Of a stretch of 64,000 nucleotides of DNA, positions 17,201 through 24,558 are shown piece by piece. Source of the stretch: JARBUG01 sp035628915 (GTDB taxonomy: Bacteria; Bacillota; Sulfobacillia; Symbiobacteriales; Symbiobacteriaceae). Location of the stretch: positions 3,443 to 67,442 of the forward strand of contig DASPIW010000032.1 of the NCBI GenBank assembly GCA_035628915.1, read 5' to 3'. A program made the position numbers and the translations under genes. The notes under the pieces are model-generated. The model saw only the letters and a program-made list of their open reading frames with translations. It made no database searches and was not told the DNA's origin. Positions within the stretch are counted from its first letter, which is position 1. Each line of letters starts with the position of its first letter.

Positions 17201-19094
17201 AGGCGGCGACGGCGGCGGCGCCCGCAAGGATTTCAAGGATGCCGTCTACTTCGCCACGGTGACGACCGACGCCCAGGGGCGGGCCAGTGCCAGCTTTAAG
17301 GTGCCCGACAACCTCACGACCTGGCGGGTGACGTGGCAGGCGCTGGTGCCTGAGACCATGGAGGCCGCGAGCGGCACCACGGGCGTTGCCGTGAAGCTCC
17401 CCTTCTTTGTGGAGACGGTCCAGGCGGAGACGTATCTGACGGGCGACCGGCCCGTGGTGACGGCGCGGACGTACGGCGCCGTCCTGAAGGCGGACCAGAC
17501 CGCAAGAGTTAGCGCAGCGTTGGATGGGCCGGACAAGTGGCAGTCCGCCGACCTGGTGGGCCGGGCTTTCGACCCCCTCGGGCTGCGGCTCCCCGCTCTG
17601 AGCGAACCAGGCACGTATGCCCTGACCGTACGGGCCGAAGGCCCGGCCGGATTGACGGATGCAGTGGAGAAGCCCATCACCGTGGTCGATTCCTACCTCA
17701 CGCAGAAGCGCGTCGGCTTCAAGCTGGTGGAGGAGGGTAGCGGCATTGCCGGCCCGGAGACGGGGCTGGTCACGGTGCTGCTGTCCGACTACGAGCGGGG
17801 CCGCTATTTCCGCCTCCTGCAGCAGGCGCGCTGGCAGGGCGGCAGCCGGCTGGAGCAGAAGCTGGCCCGCCTTTCGGCCCAGGGGTTGATGAAGACCCAC
17901 TTCGCCCAGGAAGGCGACGAGCCCGCTTTCGACACCTATGCCTACCAGACGGAGAACGGCGGCATCGCCTATCTGCCCTATGCCGACGCTGACCTGCACC
18001 TGACGGCCCTGGCGGCGGATCTGGCGCCCGAGCGCTTCGATGCCTTTGCCTTGGAGCAGTTCTTCCTGAAGGTGCTGGACGACGACGGCGAGAGCCGTGA
18101 GCGCAAGCTGATGGCCCTCTACGGAATGGCGACCCTTGACCGGCCGGTGCTGCTGCCGGCGCAGCAGTGGGCCGGTGGAGCGAATCTGAGCCTCATCGAT
18201 CAGTTGTATCTGGCACTGACGATGGCTGAGCTGGGTGACCTGGAGGGTGCGCGTCCGCTCTACCGGGCTGTGCTGTCCGTACATGGCGAGCAGTTGGGCG
18301 CCGATGCGCGCATCAAGACGGGGCGCGACCAGGATGAGATTCTGATGCACACCGCCCTGGCGGGCATGCTCGCCGCCAAGCTCGGCGAGCCGGCGGCGCC
18401 GGCCTTCGCCGGCTACCTGCTCGCCAACCGGGGCAGCGACGTGCTGCTGGCCATGGAGCAGGCGATCATCGCCAACGACGGCCTGCCGCGGCTGACCGAG
18501 AAGCCCGTGGCGCTGACCTTCATGGTTGACGGCAAGGCGACGCGCCTGGAGCTGAAGCCTGGACAGACCAAGTCTCTGCTCCTTACGGCCAAGCAGGCGG
18601 CGACCCTGCAGTTCTCCGGCATACAGGGGAAGGTGGGCGCGGCGGTCATCTATGAAGCGCCGATTGGCCGGGGCGACCTCAAGCAGCGGGAGGGCTTCAG
18701 TGTAGCCCGCAGCTATTCGGTGGTCGGCGGGGCGAATGTTACCGACAGCTTCAAGGCCGGCGACCTGGTCAAGGTGACGCTTAACGTCAAGATACCGGAG
18801 ACGGCGCCCGGCGGGGCGTATGAGCTGACCGATTACCTGCCTTCCGGACTCCGGATTGTCGCTCGGCCCTGGCAGCATGGGATCAAGTGGGGTTCCATGA
18901 ACGACCCCGCCTGGCCCCTCGACGTCAGCGGTCAGAAGGCGACCTTCTGGGTGGGGCGGGACTCTTACCCCATCAGCTACTACGCCCGGGTGGTCACGGC
19001 CGGAGAATATACGGCTGAGGAGCCGGTCTTGCAGCATAGCAAGAGCGGACTGATTTACGCGTCCGGGCCGCGGATGCAGGTGAACATCGAATGA
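14208..19094 (+). CDS. Alpha-2-macroglobulin family protein, thioester-less
   Basis: Membrane-anchored or secreted protein of 1628 residues. Residues about 7-26 are an N-terminal hydrophobic helix. Two bacterial Ig-like domains follow (about 60-240), then macroglobulin domains with KTLVWLNDLATGKPVAGARV and LDRQLYRPDDTINLWGVVR. The bait-like region lies near residue 980 (DGGGARKDF just after). The A2M domain has DNLTTWRVTWQALVPETMEA, followed by the alpha-helical thioester domain and a C-terminal receptor-like domain. Where family members carry the C-x-E-Q thioester, this one has SRLEQ (about residue 1213), so the cysteine is missing. Bacterial A2Ms trap proteases near the envelope; this one would act without covalent bonding. 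Its stop overlaps the next gene (ATGA). The start at 14208 is uncertain; 14217 is an alternative. Confidence 0.87.
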   Translation: MSAMRKKWIVAVAALLVLAAAGTTAWFARTRPTTTAPLSGSDAPAEVSLKPTRAGQAGVAVTSGFLLTAEKPIKPGDLKQHLQVEPAAELVIEERSAKEFLITPATPLEANRIYRFKLAAAGLSRPYQWSFQTQAAFRILGTLPRDQAAGVPANTGIEIIFSHENFADPGALFAISPAVAGRFERHKKTLVFAPTEPLKSGTIYAVTLKAGLALTGTTEKLTQDFRFTFETEPNAGDFQGGGRPMLSVPEELAEYAAGEAPYFPIYTNDKNQKLDVTVHRYKDAGSFAAALSAADKVPWWANWARARYLEPTAGLTQVAAFQGQPKEYEQYGTFLHLPEALPPGYYIATLKVPNEARQIRFQVTDLSSYAVVSTTKTLVWLNDLATGKPVAGARVSMIGGGGGEAASGADGVATLSVAPAVPDGNSPAGVYLHVQAGDREALVALPWERYYRYSNPGTGKAVQYWRYLYLDRQLYRPDDTINLWGVVRPREPGAGPATEVTAIVTRGGYYDDAGQPVPLAKAVIPVNDSTYTGELALPGLRQGWYELQVRLGDEPLSSRYFEVQSYVKPAYRLDASLSKRAVFAGDPVDLTVKASFFEGTPVPNLSLTYNLQKDGQSMTTGADGTATVTLRPEGHGYGGVDSLWYNVHATLPEAGEIDDSGWLMVYNRDVLLQSSVKVEEGRAVVTGQINRVALDAINSGDGWDDRGAPVPGRQVELVLTEQHWDQVEIGTYYDFISKKTRKQYDYRPNHKQVGTFTALSGQGGAFSHTLTIDPEQSYTVKVTVKDSKDRPVTQELWFSGRWYQGFEDRLHWGRWHHLATSPENRYTFALGEPIALEMRREQAQLPDRPGGFLFYTARLGLQEYRVQNDSRFTYTLKESDLPSTSVGSVYFDGRSYFEAGPRVLRFDPQERALRVEVVADRPAYRPGDTVNLTVIAADRTGRPVRAQVNLNLVDEAIYALREQHVDLLDSLYSEYMPTGILRTRGSHQVPVPNGGAEKGGDGGGARKDFKDAVYFATVTTDAQGRASASFKVPDNLTTWRVTWQALVPETMEAASGTTGVAVKLPFFVETVQAETYLTGDRPVVTARTYGAVLKADQTARVSAALDGPDKWQSADLVGRAFDPLGLRLPALSEPGTYALTVRAEGPAGLTDAVEKPITVVDSYLTQKRVGFKLVEEGSGIAGPETGLVTVLLSDYERGRYFRLLQQARWQGGSRLEQKLARLSAQGLMKTHFAQEGDEPAFDTYAYQTENGGIAYLPYADADLHLTALAADLAPERFDAFALEQFFLKVLDDDGESRERKLMALYGMATLDRPVLLPAQQWAGGANLSLIDQLYLALTMAELGDLEGARPLYRAVLSVHGEQLGADARIKTGRDQDEILMHTALAGMLAAKLGEPAAPAFAGYLLANRGSDVLLAMEQAIIANDGLPRLTEKPVALTFMVDGKATRLELKPGQTKSLLLTAKQAATLQFSGIQGKVGAAVIYEAPIGRGDLKQREGFSVARSYSVVGGANVTDSFKAGDLVKVTLNVKIPETAPGGAYELTDYLPSGLRIVARPWQHGIKWGSMNDPAWPLDVSGQKATFWVGRDSYPISYYARVVTAGEYTAEEPVLQHSKSGLIYASGPRMQVNIE

Positions 19095-19993
19095 GCGTAG
19101 TGCGCCATTGGTTGGCCGGAGTTGCGGTGGCGGGCGCCCTCCTGGGCGGGGGCGCCCTGGTGGCGGGGGGCGGGGGCTCCGTGCCCCCGGCGCAGGCCCC
19201 CGGCCCCGGCGTCCAGCCGGACGCCTTCTACGACCCGGCATCCTTCTTTCGCGGCCTGGAGGCCATGCGGACCCGGGGGCTGCCCCCGGCCCGGGACGGC
19301 GCCCTGGCCGGCGGCCTGGTGCCCCACCACAACCTGGCCGGCGAAATGTTCTCCCGCTTCTTCGTCCAGTTGGAGCCGCACCCGCCGAAGACGGTGATTG
19401 TGGTGGGACCCAACCACGATAACCGGGGCCAGGAGGTCATCACCGGGCGGCGGGGCTGGTCCACCGCGTTCGGCGTCGTGGAGGCCGACCAGGATCTGGT
19501 CTCCCGCCTGGCCGAGGCGGGCCTGGCCGCCATCGACGACCGCTCGCTTGAGCCCGAGCACGCCGTCGGGGCGCTGATGCCTTATTTGAAGTACCACGCG
19601 CCGGCGGCGAAGGTGGTGCCGATCATCCTCCACCGGGGCGTAACCCTCCCACAGATGGAGCGGTTGGCCGCGTTCCTCGCACCGCAGTTGAGCGCCGACA
19701 CCATCCTGGTTGCCAGCGTCGACTTCTCCCACTACCTGACCCGGGCCCGGGCCGAGGCGAACGATGAGATCACCTACAAGGCGATTCAGGACTTCGACCT
19801 CCCTGCCCTGATGAAGATGGGGCCCGATTTCGTGGATTCGCCGCCTTCGCTGGGCGTGCTGATGCTGGCCATGCGGCGGGCGGGGGCGGAGGGGCCCGCA
19901 CTGGAGGCCCATTCCAACTCCGGGATTCTGTTCGGCAGCGACGTGGCCGAGACCACCAGTTACTTCACACTAAGCTACCACGTCGGGAAATAG
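19091..19993 (+). CDS. Secreted Memo-family protein (AmmeMemoRadiSam system B)
   Basis: Protein of 300 residues with an N-terminal signal or anchor helix (residues about 5-28) and a Memo/extradiol-dioxygenase-like fold. Family positions are visible: VPHHNLAG, VVGPNHDNRG, LEPEHAVGALMPYLKY, ILVASVDFSHYL and AHSNSG, giving a histidine-rich metal-site layout. In many bacteria Memo-like proteins accompany AMMECR1 and a radical SAM protein; neither is here. The start codon overlaps the stop of the A2M-like gene by four bases, so both are coupled and probably both act outside the membrane. Function unknown; the export signal is unusual for the family. Confidence 0.82.
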   Translation: MSVVRHWLAGVAVAGALLGGGALVAGGGGSVPPAQAPGPGVQPDAFYDPASFFRGLEAMRTRGLPPARDGALAGGLVPHHNLAGEMFSRFFVQLEPHPPKTVIVVGPNHDNRGQEVITGRRGWSTAFGVVEADQDLVSRLAEAGLAAIDDRSLEPEHAVGALMPYLKYHAPAAKVVPIILHRGVTLPQMERLAAFLAPQLSADTILVASVDFSHYLTRARAEANDEITYKAIQDFDLPALMKMGPDFVDSPPSLGVLMLAMRRAGAEGPALEAHSNSGILFGSDVAETTSYFTLSYHVGK

Positions 19994-19998
19994 ACGAA

Positions 19999-20039
19999 GT
20001 GAGGCGCCCCCCGGGACGCAACCCGAGCGGGCGCCTCAC
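19999..20039 (+). terminator. GC hairpin after the Memo-family gene
   Basis: GTGAGGCGCC (19999-20008) pairs with GGCGCCTCAC (20030-20039); part of the 21-base loop can pair as well (CCCGGG, CCCGAGC). No T-run follows. Confidence 0.6.
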
Positions 20040-20388
20040 GAAACCGCCCGCCGGTCCTTCCGCGCACCCTCCCGGAAATTTTGCGCACAAGGCCCCAAGG
20101 CCACCGAACCCTGGGGACGGTGACCGCCATCGCAGTCGCCAACGGAGATATAGAGAGGCTTTTCTTTGATGTCCCAGTCACAGAGGAAGGCGCTTAAAGA
20201 ATAGTGACTCTGTCGCCAATTAAGGCCCACCAGCGAAACGAACCAGGACATGAGCTTGGTATGCTACACCGGCTTTGGGTGCTACCCTTGCTAGACCACT
20301 ACGCAGAGCAGGCTGGGCTGGGTAAGCAGCCCTCAGTCGAAGGTGAATGGGAACTCCCCACATTGGGGTCCTAATCTGAGCCGGTGAT
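20040..20388. other. Gene-free stretch, nothing recognised
   Basis: No reading frame with a ribosome binding site or a recognisable product was found on either strand in these 350 bases between the Memo-gene terminator and the hairpin at 20389. Base composition is lower in GC than around it. No riboswitch or RNA gene was recognised. It may be an eroded sequence. Confidence 0.5.
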
Positions 20389-20429
20389 GAGAGCCTGTAT
20401 CCCTTATGCAACATGGGACACAGGCTCTC
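20389..20429 (-). terminator. 15-base hairpin 3' of the minus-strand membrane gene
   Basis: GAGAGCCTGTATCCC (20389-20403) and GGGACACAGGCTCTC (20415-20429) form a stem with one mismatch and an 11-base loop. It lies 25 bases beyond the stop of the minus-strand gene ending at 20454. No T-run follows. Confidence 0.55.
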
Positions 20430-20453
20430 CCCTATGCCCGTGGGAAATGCCCC

Positions 20454-21041
20454 CTAGCGTGGCAGGGATCGCCGCCCCAACGCGACCACGCATGCGCTGC
20501 CGACCAGAAATCCGGAGAGGAGCAGACCCGGCAGCATGTTGACCGCAACTTCGGCCGCCATTTGCCAGGTGGTCTGCCGCTGCCCGACCGACAGCACGAC
20601 TCTGGGGAAGGGCATGCGCGGGGGCATCGTGACAGAAATCGCATAATTCCCGGCTTCTACTGTGTCGAAGGTCCACATGGAAACGCCATGTCTGTCCCGG
20701 AAAGCGAACCGCTCTTTTGGGGGCACCTCGGTAACCGGGATCTCGGCCCCCGTCGCCGCGTTCACAATCCGCAGCGCCATCTGGGGTGCAGTCTCATGAC
20801 GGTAGTAGACGATGCCGTTAAAGACCGTCTCGTATTCGTAGTAAATCATCTGTCGGCCCGGGGTCGACAGCGTGAACTGGGAGAAGCCGGGCACAAGCAT
20901 CTGCTCCAATCCCCCGTCCAGGGTGGAAAGCGCCCGGTTCAGGAGAAAAGCGAAGGCCGCGATGCCAGAAAGGATCAGGAGCCCGGCTGCCGCATACCGC
21001 CGGCGGCTCCGGGAAGCAGGTGCAGACACCAATATCACCAT
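20454..21041 (-). CDS. Bitopic hypothetical membrane protein
   Basis: Protein of 195 residues not recognised as a named family. A helix at about residues 15-34 (YAAAGLLILSGIAAFAFLL) and another at about 167-186 (MLPGLLLSGFLVGSACVVAL) bracket a roughly 130-residue extracytoplasmic domain. That domain is beta-rich, with aromatic segments such as FTLSTPGRQMIYYEYETVF and VEAGNYAISVTMPP, and has a jelly-roll-like look. Basic residues at both ends suggest that both termini are cytoplasmic. It is divergent from the YetF-like gene. The ATG at 21041 has only a weak ribosome binding site; downstream GTG codons are possible starts. Confidence 0.65.
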   Translation of the reverse strand: MVILVSAPASRSRRRYAAAGLLILSGIAAFAFLLNRALSTLDGGLEQMLVPGFSQFTLSTPGRQMIYYEYETVFNGIVYYRHETAPQMALRIVNAATGAEIPVTEVPPKERFAFRDRHGVSMWTFDTVEAGNYAISVTMPPRMPFPRVVLSVGQRQTTWQMAAEVAVNMLPGLLLSGFLVGSACVVALGRRSLPR

Positions 21042-21173
21042 CCAGGCCGATTATTTGGCTAATGTCCAGACATTTGACGCGATACACGTTACCGCCGTTC
21101 ACTCGTCGTCACGGCCTGCAGCCGGCATTTGTGCTGAATTCCTGCGGCAATACTACCGACGGGAGGGGAACTT

Positions 21174-21932
21174 ATGCTCTGGCTGCGGGCTCTGGTCGTC
21201 TACCCGCTGACGATTGTGCTGCTGCGGTTCCTGGGCCGGGGGCTGAACTTTGGAACCCGACCCTACGACACGGCCGTGCAGGTGCTGCTCGGCTCTGCGG
21301 CGGCCAATCTGGTGGTCTCTCAAGACGTGGAACTATGGCGGGCCTTCACCGCGTTAGGCACCCTGGCGCTTCTGAACACGGCAGTCTCCTTTCTCAGCCT
21401 CTGGAACCCGCTCAAGGGCTTCCTGATCGGCAAGCCGGAACCGCTGGTGGAGAATGGCCAGATTCTGAAGGCAAACCTGATCAGACACCAGATCAGTGTC
21501 GATGAACTGCTGGCCGGTCTCAGGGAGAGGGGATACCATAACCTCGCCGAAGTCGAGTTCGCCTTGCTTGAAGCCAGCGGAAAGCTGAGCGTGATACCCA
21601 GGTCGCAGGCCAGGCCGGTCACCCCGAAAGATCTCAGAATCGACACGGCGTACGAAGGCTTTACGTCAGTGTTGATCGCTGACGGCAAGGTCGACAATGC
21701 GAATCTCGAGAAGCTGGGGCTTGACCGAGCCTGGCTCACGGACCAGCTGGCCGCCCGGGGCGCCGCCTCGGTGCAGGATGTGCTCTTCGCGTCCCTCGAC
21801 ACGCAGGGCAACTTCTTCATGGTGCGCAACCAGGACGTGCCGTTCCTGCAGGCCATCTTCAAGGGCATTCAGGTACATACGGCGCCCGGAAACCCGCCTC
21901 AAGCCGCCTCCTGGGGGCATGCCCCACACTAG
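21174..21932 (+). CDS. DUF421/YetF-family membrane protein
   Basis: Protein of 252 residues of the YetF/YcaP (DUF421) family found in many Bacilli and Clostridia. Three N-terminal hydrophobic segments (about 4-24, 35-50, 58-78) are followed by a cytoplasmic domain. That domain has the family pattern PLVENGQILKANLIRHQISV, DELLAGLRERGYHNLAEVEF, ALLEASGKLSVIPR. The C-terminal part repeats a similar small alpha/beta unit. GGGAGGGG lies about five bases before the ATG. Family members affect membrane and spore properties, but no biochemical role is established. It is monocistronic and ended by the hairpin directly after the stop. Confidence 0.85.
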   Translation: MLWLRALVVYPLTIVLLRFLGRGLNFGTRPYDTAVQVLLGSAAANLVVSQDVELWRAFTALGTLALLNTAVSFLSLWNPLKGFLIGKPEPLVENGQILKANLIRHQISVDELLAGLRERGYHNLAEVEFALLEASGKLSVIPRSQARPVTPKDLRIDTAYEGFTSVLIADGKVDNANLEKLGLDRAWLTDQLAARGAASVQDVLFASLDTQGNFFMVRNQDVPFLQAIFKGIQVHTAPGNPPQAASWGHAPH

Positions 21933-21971
21933 GAAAGAGACCCTGCCGCAGCTTGTGCAGCAGGGTCTTTC
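21933..21971 (+). terminator. Terminator hairpin with a related copy at 61.7 kb
   Basis: GAAAGAGACCCTGC (21933-21946) pairs with GCAGGGTCTTTC (21960-21971), directly after the YetF-like stop. The core GACCCTGCCGCAGC and the trailing GGGCGAG recur at 61672-61711, suggesting a dispersed repeat that serves as a terminator. Confidence 0.7.
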
Positions 21972-22119
21972 AGTTGGTGGGCGAGTCGATGCACTGGCGA
22001 GTGGCACAACCTGGGTTTTTTCTGTCTCAGCATATGGCCAACTCTTCTGGGCGACATTAACCACAAGCGTTTCAAGGGATGGTGGCTCTTTCTTGGCAAC
22101 CCAGTCAGGCAGGTACTCT

Positions 22120-24558
22120 ATGACCGTGCTGGCGGCCAGCACGATCGCCCTGACCGTCTCCTTTGTGACCTGGACGCTCATCTCCCCGCTTGCCTCGACG
22201 TTTCAGCAGATGTACGGGCTCACCAACCTGCAGACCAGCCTGGTGATCGCTGCCCCTGTTCTGCTCGGCTCCCTGGGCCGGATTCCCCTGGGCGCCATGA
22301 CTGACCGGTACGGCGGTCGGCTGGTTTTTGCGGTCGTGTTGCTCCTCCAGGCGATTCCGCTCCTGCTGGCAGGTTTCAGCCGGGGCTACATCTCCCTGTT
22401 GATCGCCGCGATCCCCCTGGGGGTCGCGGGCGCCGCCTTCGCCGTGGGCATACCGCTGATCTCCCGGTGGTTTCCGCCGGAGCAGCATGGGCTGGCGCTG
22501 GGCATCTACGGCACGGGCAACATCGGGGCCGCCCTGGCAGCGCTGCTGGCGCCGCAGATTGCCGCTGCCTGGTCATGGCCATGGGTCTTTTTCACCTTTG
22601 TGCCGGTGGTGCTGGTCATGGGGGCGGTCTTCTACGCAACAGCCAGGGACGCCCCCAGGGCGCCCGGCAAGGCGCCGGGGGTCGGCCTTGCCTTGCGCCA
22701 GCCGCTGGCCTGGCTGCTCAGCTATTGGTACTTCGTCACCTTTGGCGGCTTTGTGGCGTTCGGCGGCTACCTGCCCAAGCTGTATACCGACCTGTACCAG
22801 CTGCCACGCGGGCAGGCGGGCACGCTGGCCTCGCTTTTCGTGCTGACCGCTACGGCCATGCGCCCGCTCGGCGGGTGGCTGTCCGACCGCATCGGGGGCA
22901 AACGGGCCATCAACCTTTCGCTCCTCGGTATTGCTGCCATGGCTGCACTGCTGACGCTTCAGCTGCCGCTGAACCCGTTCCGGCTGGTCCTGCTGGTGGC
23001 CGGCGTCTGCTTCGGCATTGGCAACGGCGCCGTCTTCAAGCTTGTTCCGCAGTTCTTCCCGACCATGACCGGCGCCCTCACCGGGCTGGTGGGCGCCATG
23101 GGCGGACTGGGCGGATTCTTCCCGCCCCTGGTGATGGGCGCGCTGCGCGACCGGCTGGGCACCTATACGCCCGCCTTCGCCCTGCTGGCGATTGCCGCGC
23201 TGGTCGGCTGGCTGTTGATCGATGCGCTTGAAGAGAAGCCAGCGCCCTGGAACCGCCCGCGGGAGCAGGAAGCCCTGCTCCGCCTGGAGCGCGCCTTCGC
23301 CAGCCGGGCCGCCATGAACGCCTTCATCGTGACCGGCGCGCTCCTGGTACTGGTCTACGTTGGCACCGATGCGCTGCACCACTTTGACCCTGCCCTTTAC
23401 GGTTATGCGGTCGCCACGGCGGTCGCGATCATCGGCATGACCATCCGCCTGACCGCCTGGCTGATGCGCCCCGCTACTCGCATGCTCTCCCGCCGCGCCG
23501 TCGGGCAGCTATTTCGGCGGGTGATGAAGAAGCCGGGCGTGGGCAACCCCGTTCCCGCCGGCGTGGGCCGCTGGTTTGAGGGGCGCCGCCACCCGGGTGG
23601 CTATCTCGCAGCCCAGGACAACCTGCGCACGCCCATGAAGCTCCCCGCCGTCCGGGGCGCCGACCCGGGCCTGAAACCCGAAGGCGATGTTCACGCGGTT
23701 CCCGGCAGGCCCGGCCCGGCGGTGGCGGGGTCCACCCTGATCAACAACATCCTCCTGAACCGCTTCATCTTCCGCCGGGGCTGGTGGCGCGGCTTGCAGC
23801 ACTTCCTGCTCATGTGGGGAATCCTGGGCTCGTTCGCCATCACCATTCCCCTCACGTTCGGCTGGCTGCACTTCGAGGCCGTGGGGGAGACCCACTACAC
23901 GGTCGTGGCCTTCGGCATCTCGCTCTTCACCATGCCGGTGCACGGGCTGCTGGCGGGCCTGATTTACCACGGGCTCTCCACCTTTGCCGTCTTCACGCTG
24001 ATCGGCGTCGTGATGATGATTCTGCGCCGGCTCCTGGACAAGGACGCCCGGGTAGACCAACGGGTGGAGTACGACCTGTTCCCGCTCTATCTGGTGCTGG
24101 CGGTTACCGTGACGGGGCTGTTCCTGACCGTCAGCCACGCATGGCTTGGCGGGTGGAACTATCCGACCATCTCCATCATCCACCAGATTACCGTGGTGAT
24201 TCTGCTGCTCTACCTGCCATTCGGCAAGCTGTTCCACATTCCCATGCGGTCGCTGGCAGTTGCCGCCGACGTGTATCACGAGGTGGGCGCCCATGAGGGG
24301 CTGGCCGCGTGCGCCCGCTGTCAGAAAGCCTTTGCCACCCGGCAGCAACTGCGCGACGTGATCGCCGTGCTCAGGGAGTCCGGCATGTCCCTCATGGCGC
24401 CGGATGGCAAGACATACCTGGCCGAATACTGCCCCGAGTGCCGACGGGTGCTGCGCGGGCTGGTCTACAGCCGGCGGCCCCTGCGGGCGGAAGAGGCAGG
24501 GGCCTCGCTCCCGCTGATGCATGAGAATCCGGGAGGAGGGCCTGCGCTGCATGTTTGA
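22120..24558 (+). CDS. NarK-like MFS transporter fused to a b-type cytochrome-like domain
   Basis: Fusion protein of 812 residues. Residues 1-370 form a 12-helix major facilitator of the nitrate/nitrite porter (NarK) type, with SLGRIPLGAMTDRYGGRLVF in loop 2-3 and GGWLSDRIGGKRAI in the second half. After a linker (about 370-545) a second membrane domain has five to six helices and several histidines (LQHFLLMWG, PVHGLLAGLIYHG, IIHQIT, GKLFHIPMRS) resembling the NarI/HdrE-type cytochrome b family. The C-terminal about 70 residues carry two C-x2-C pairs (CARC, CPEC), a probable zinc or rubredoxin-like ribbon. It heads the molybdenum reductase operon and its end overlaps the next gene. It probably imports nitrate and passes quinol electrons. 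TTG at 22093 (GGTGG seven bases upstream) is an alternative start. Confidence 0.8.
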   Translation: MTVLAASTIALTVSFVTWTLISPLASTFQQMYGLTNLQTSLVIAAPVLLGSLGRIPLGAMTDRYGGRLVFAVVLLLQAIPLLLAGFSRGYISLLIAAIPLGVAGAAFAVGIPLISRWFPPEQHGLALGIYGTGNIGAALAALLAPQIAAAWSWPWVFFTFVPVVLVMGAVFYATARDAPRAPGKAPGVGLALRQPLAWLLSYWYFVTFGGFVAFGGYLPKLYTDLYQLPRGQAGTLASLFVLTATAMRPLGGWLSDRIGGKRAINLSLLGIAAMAALLTLQLPLNPFRLVLLVAGVCFGIGNGAVFKLVPQFFPTMTGALTGLVGAMGGLGGFFPPLVMGALRDRLGTYTPAFALLAIAALVGWLLIDALEEKPAPWNRPREQEALLRLERAFASRAAMNAFIVTGALLVLVYVGTDALHHFDPALYGYAVATAVAIIGMTIRLTAWLMRPATRMLSRRAVGQLFRRVMKKPGVGNPVPAGVGRWFEGRRHPGGYLAAQDNLRTPMKLPAVRGADPGLKPEGDVHAVPGRPGPAVAGSTLINNILLNRFIFRRGWWRGLQHFLLMWGILGSFAITIPLTFGWLHFEAVGETHYTVVAFGISLFTMPVHGLLAGLIYHGLSTFAVFTLIGVVMMILRRLLDKDARVDQRVEYDLFPLYLVLAVTVTGLFLTVSHAWLGGWNYPTISIIHQITVVILLLYLPFGKLFHIPMRSLAVAADVYHEVGAHEGLAACARCQKAFATRQQLRDVIAVLRESGMSLMAPDGKTYLAEYCPECRRVLRGLVYSRRPLRAEEAGASLPLMHENPGGGPALHV

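Noticed and set aside
14322..19241. A 1639-codon open frame on the minus strand opposite the alpha-2-macroglobulin-like gene
   Set aside because: It is the mirror of GC-rich codon use in the plus-strand gene: composition is Arg/Gly/Pro/Gln-rich, there are no domains, and the plus strand has full domain support.
20040..20388. Possible riboswitch or intron remnant in the gap after the Memo-family gene
   Set aside because: No conserved core of any riboswitch class or group II intron domain V could be identified by eye, and no gene on the same strand lies directly downstream.
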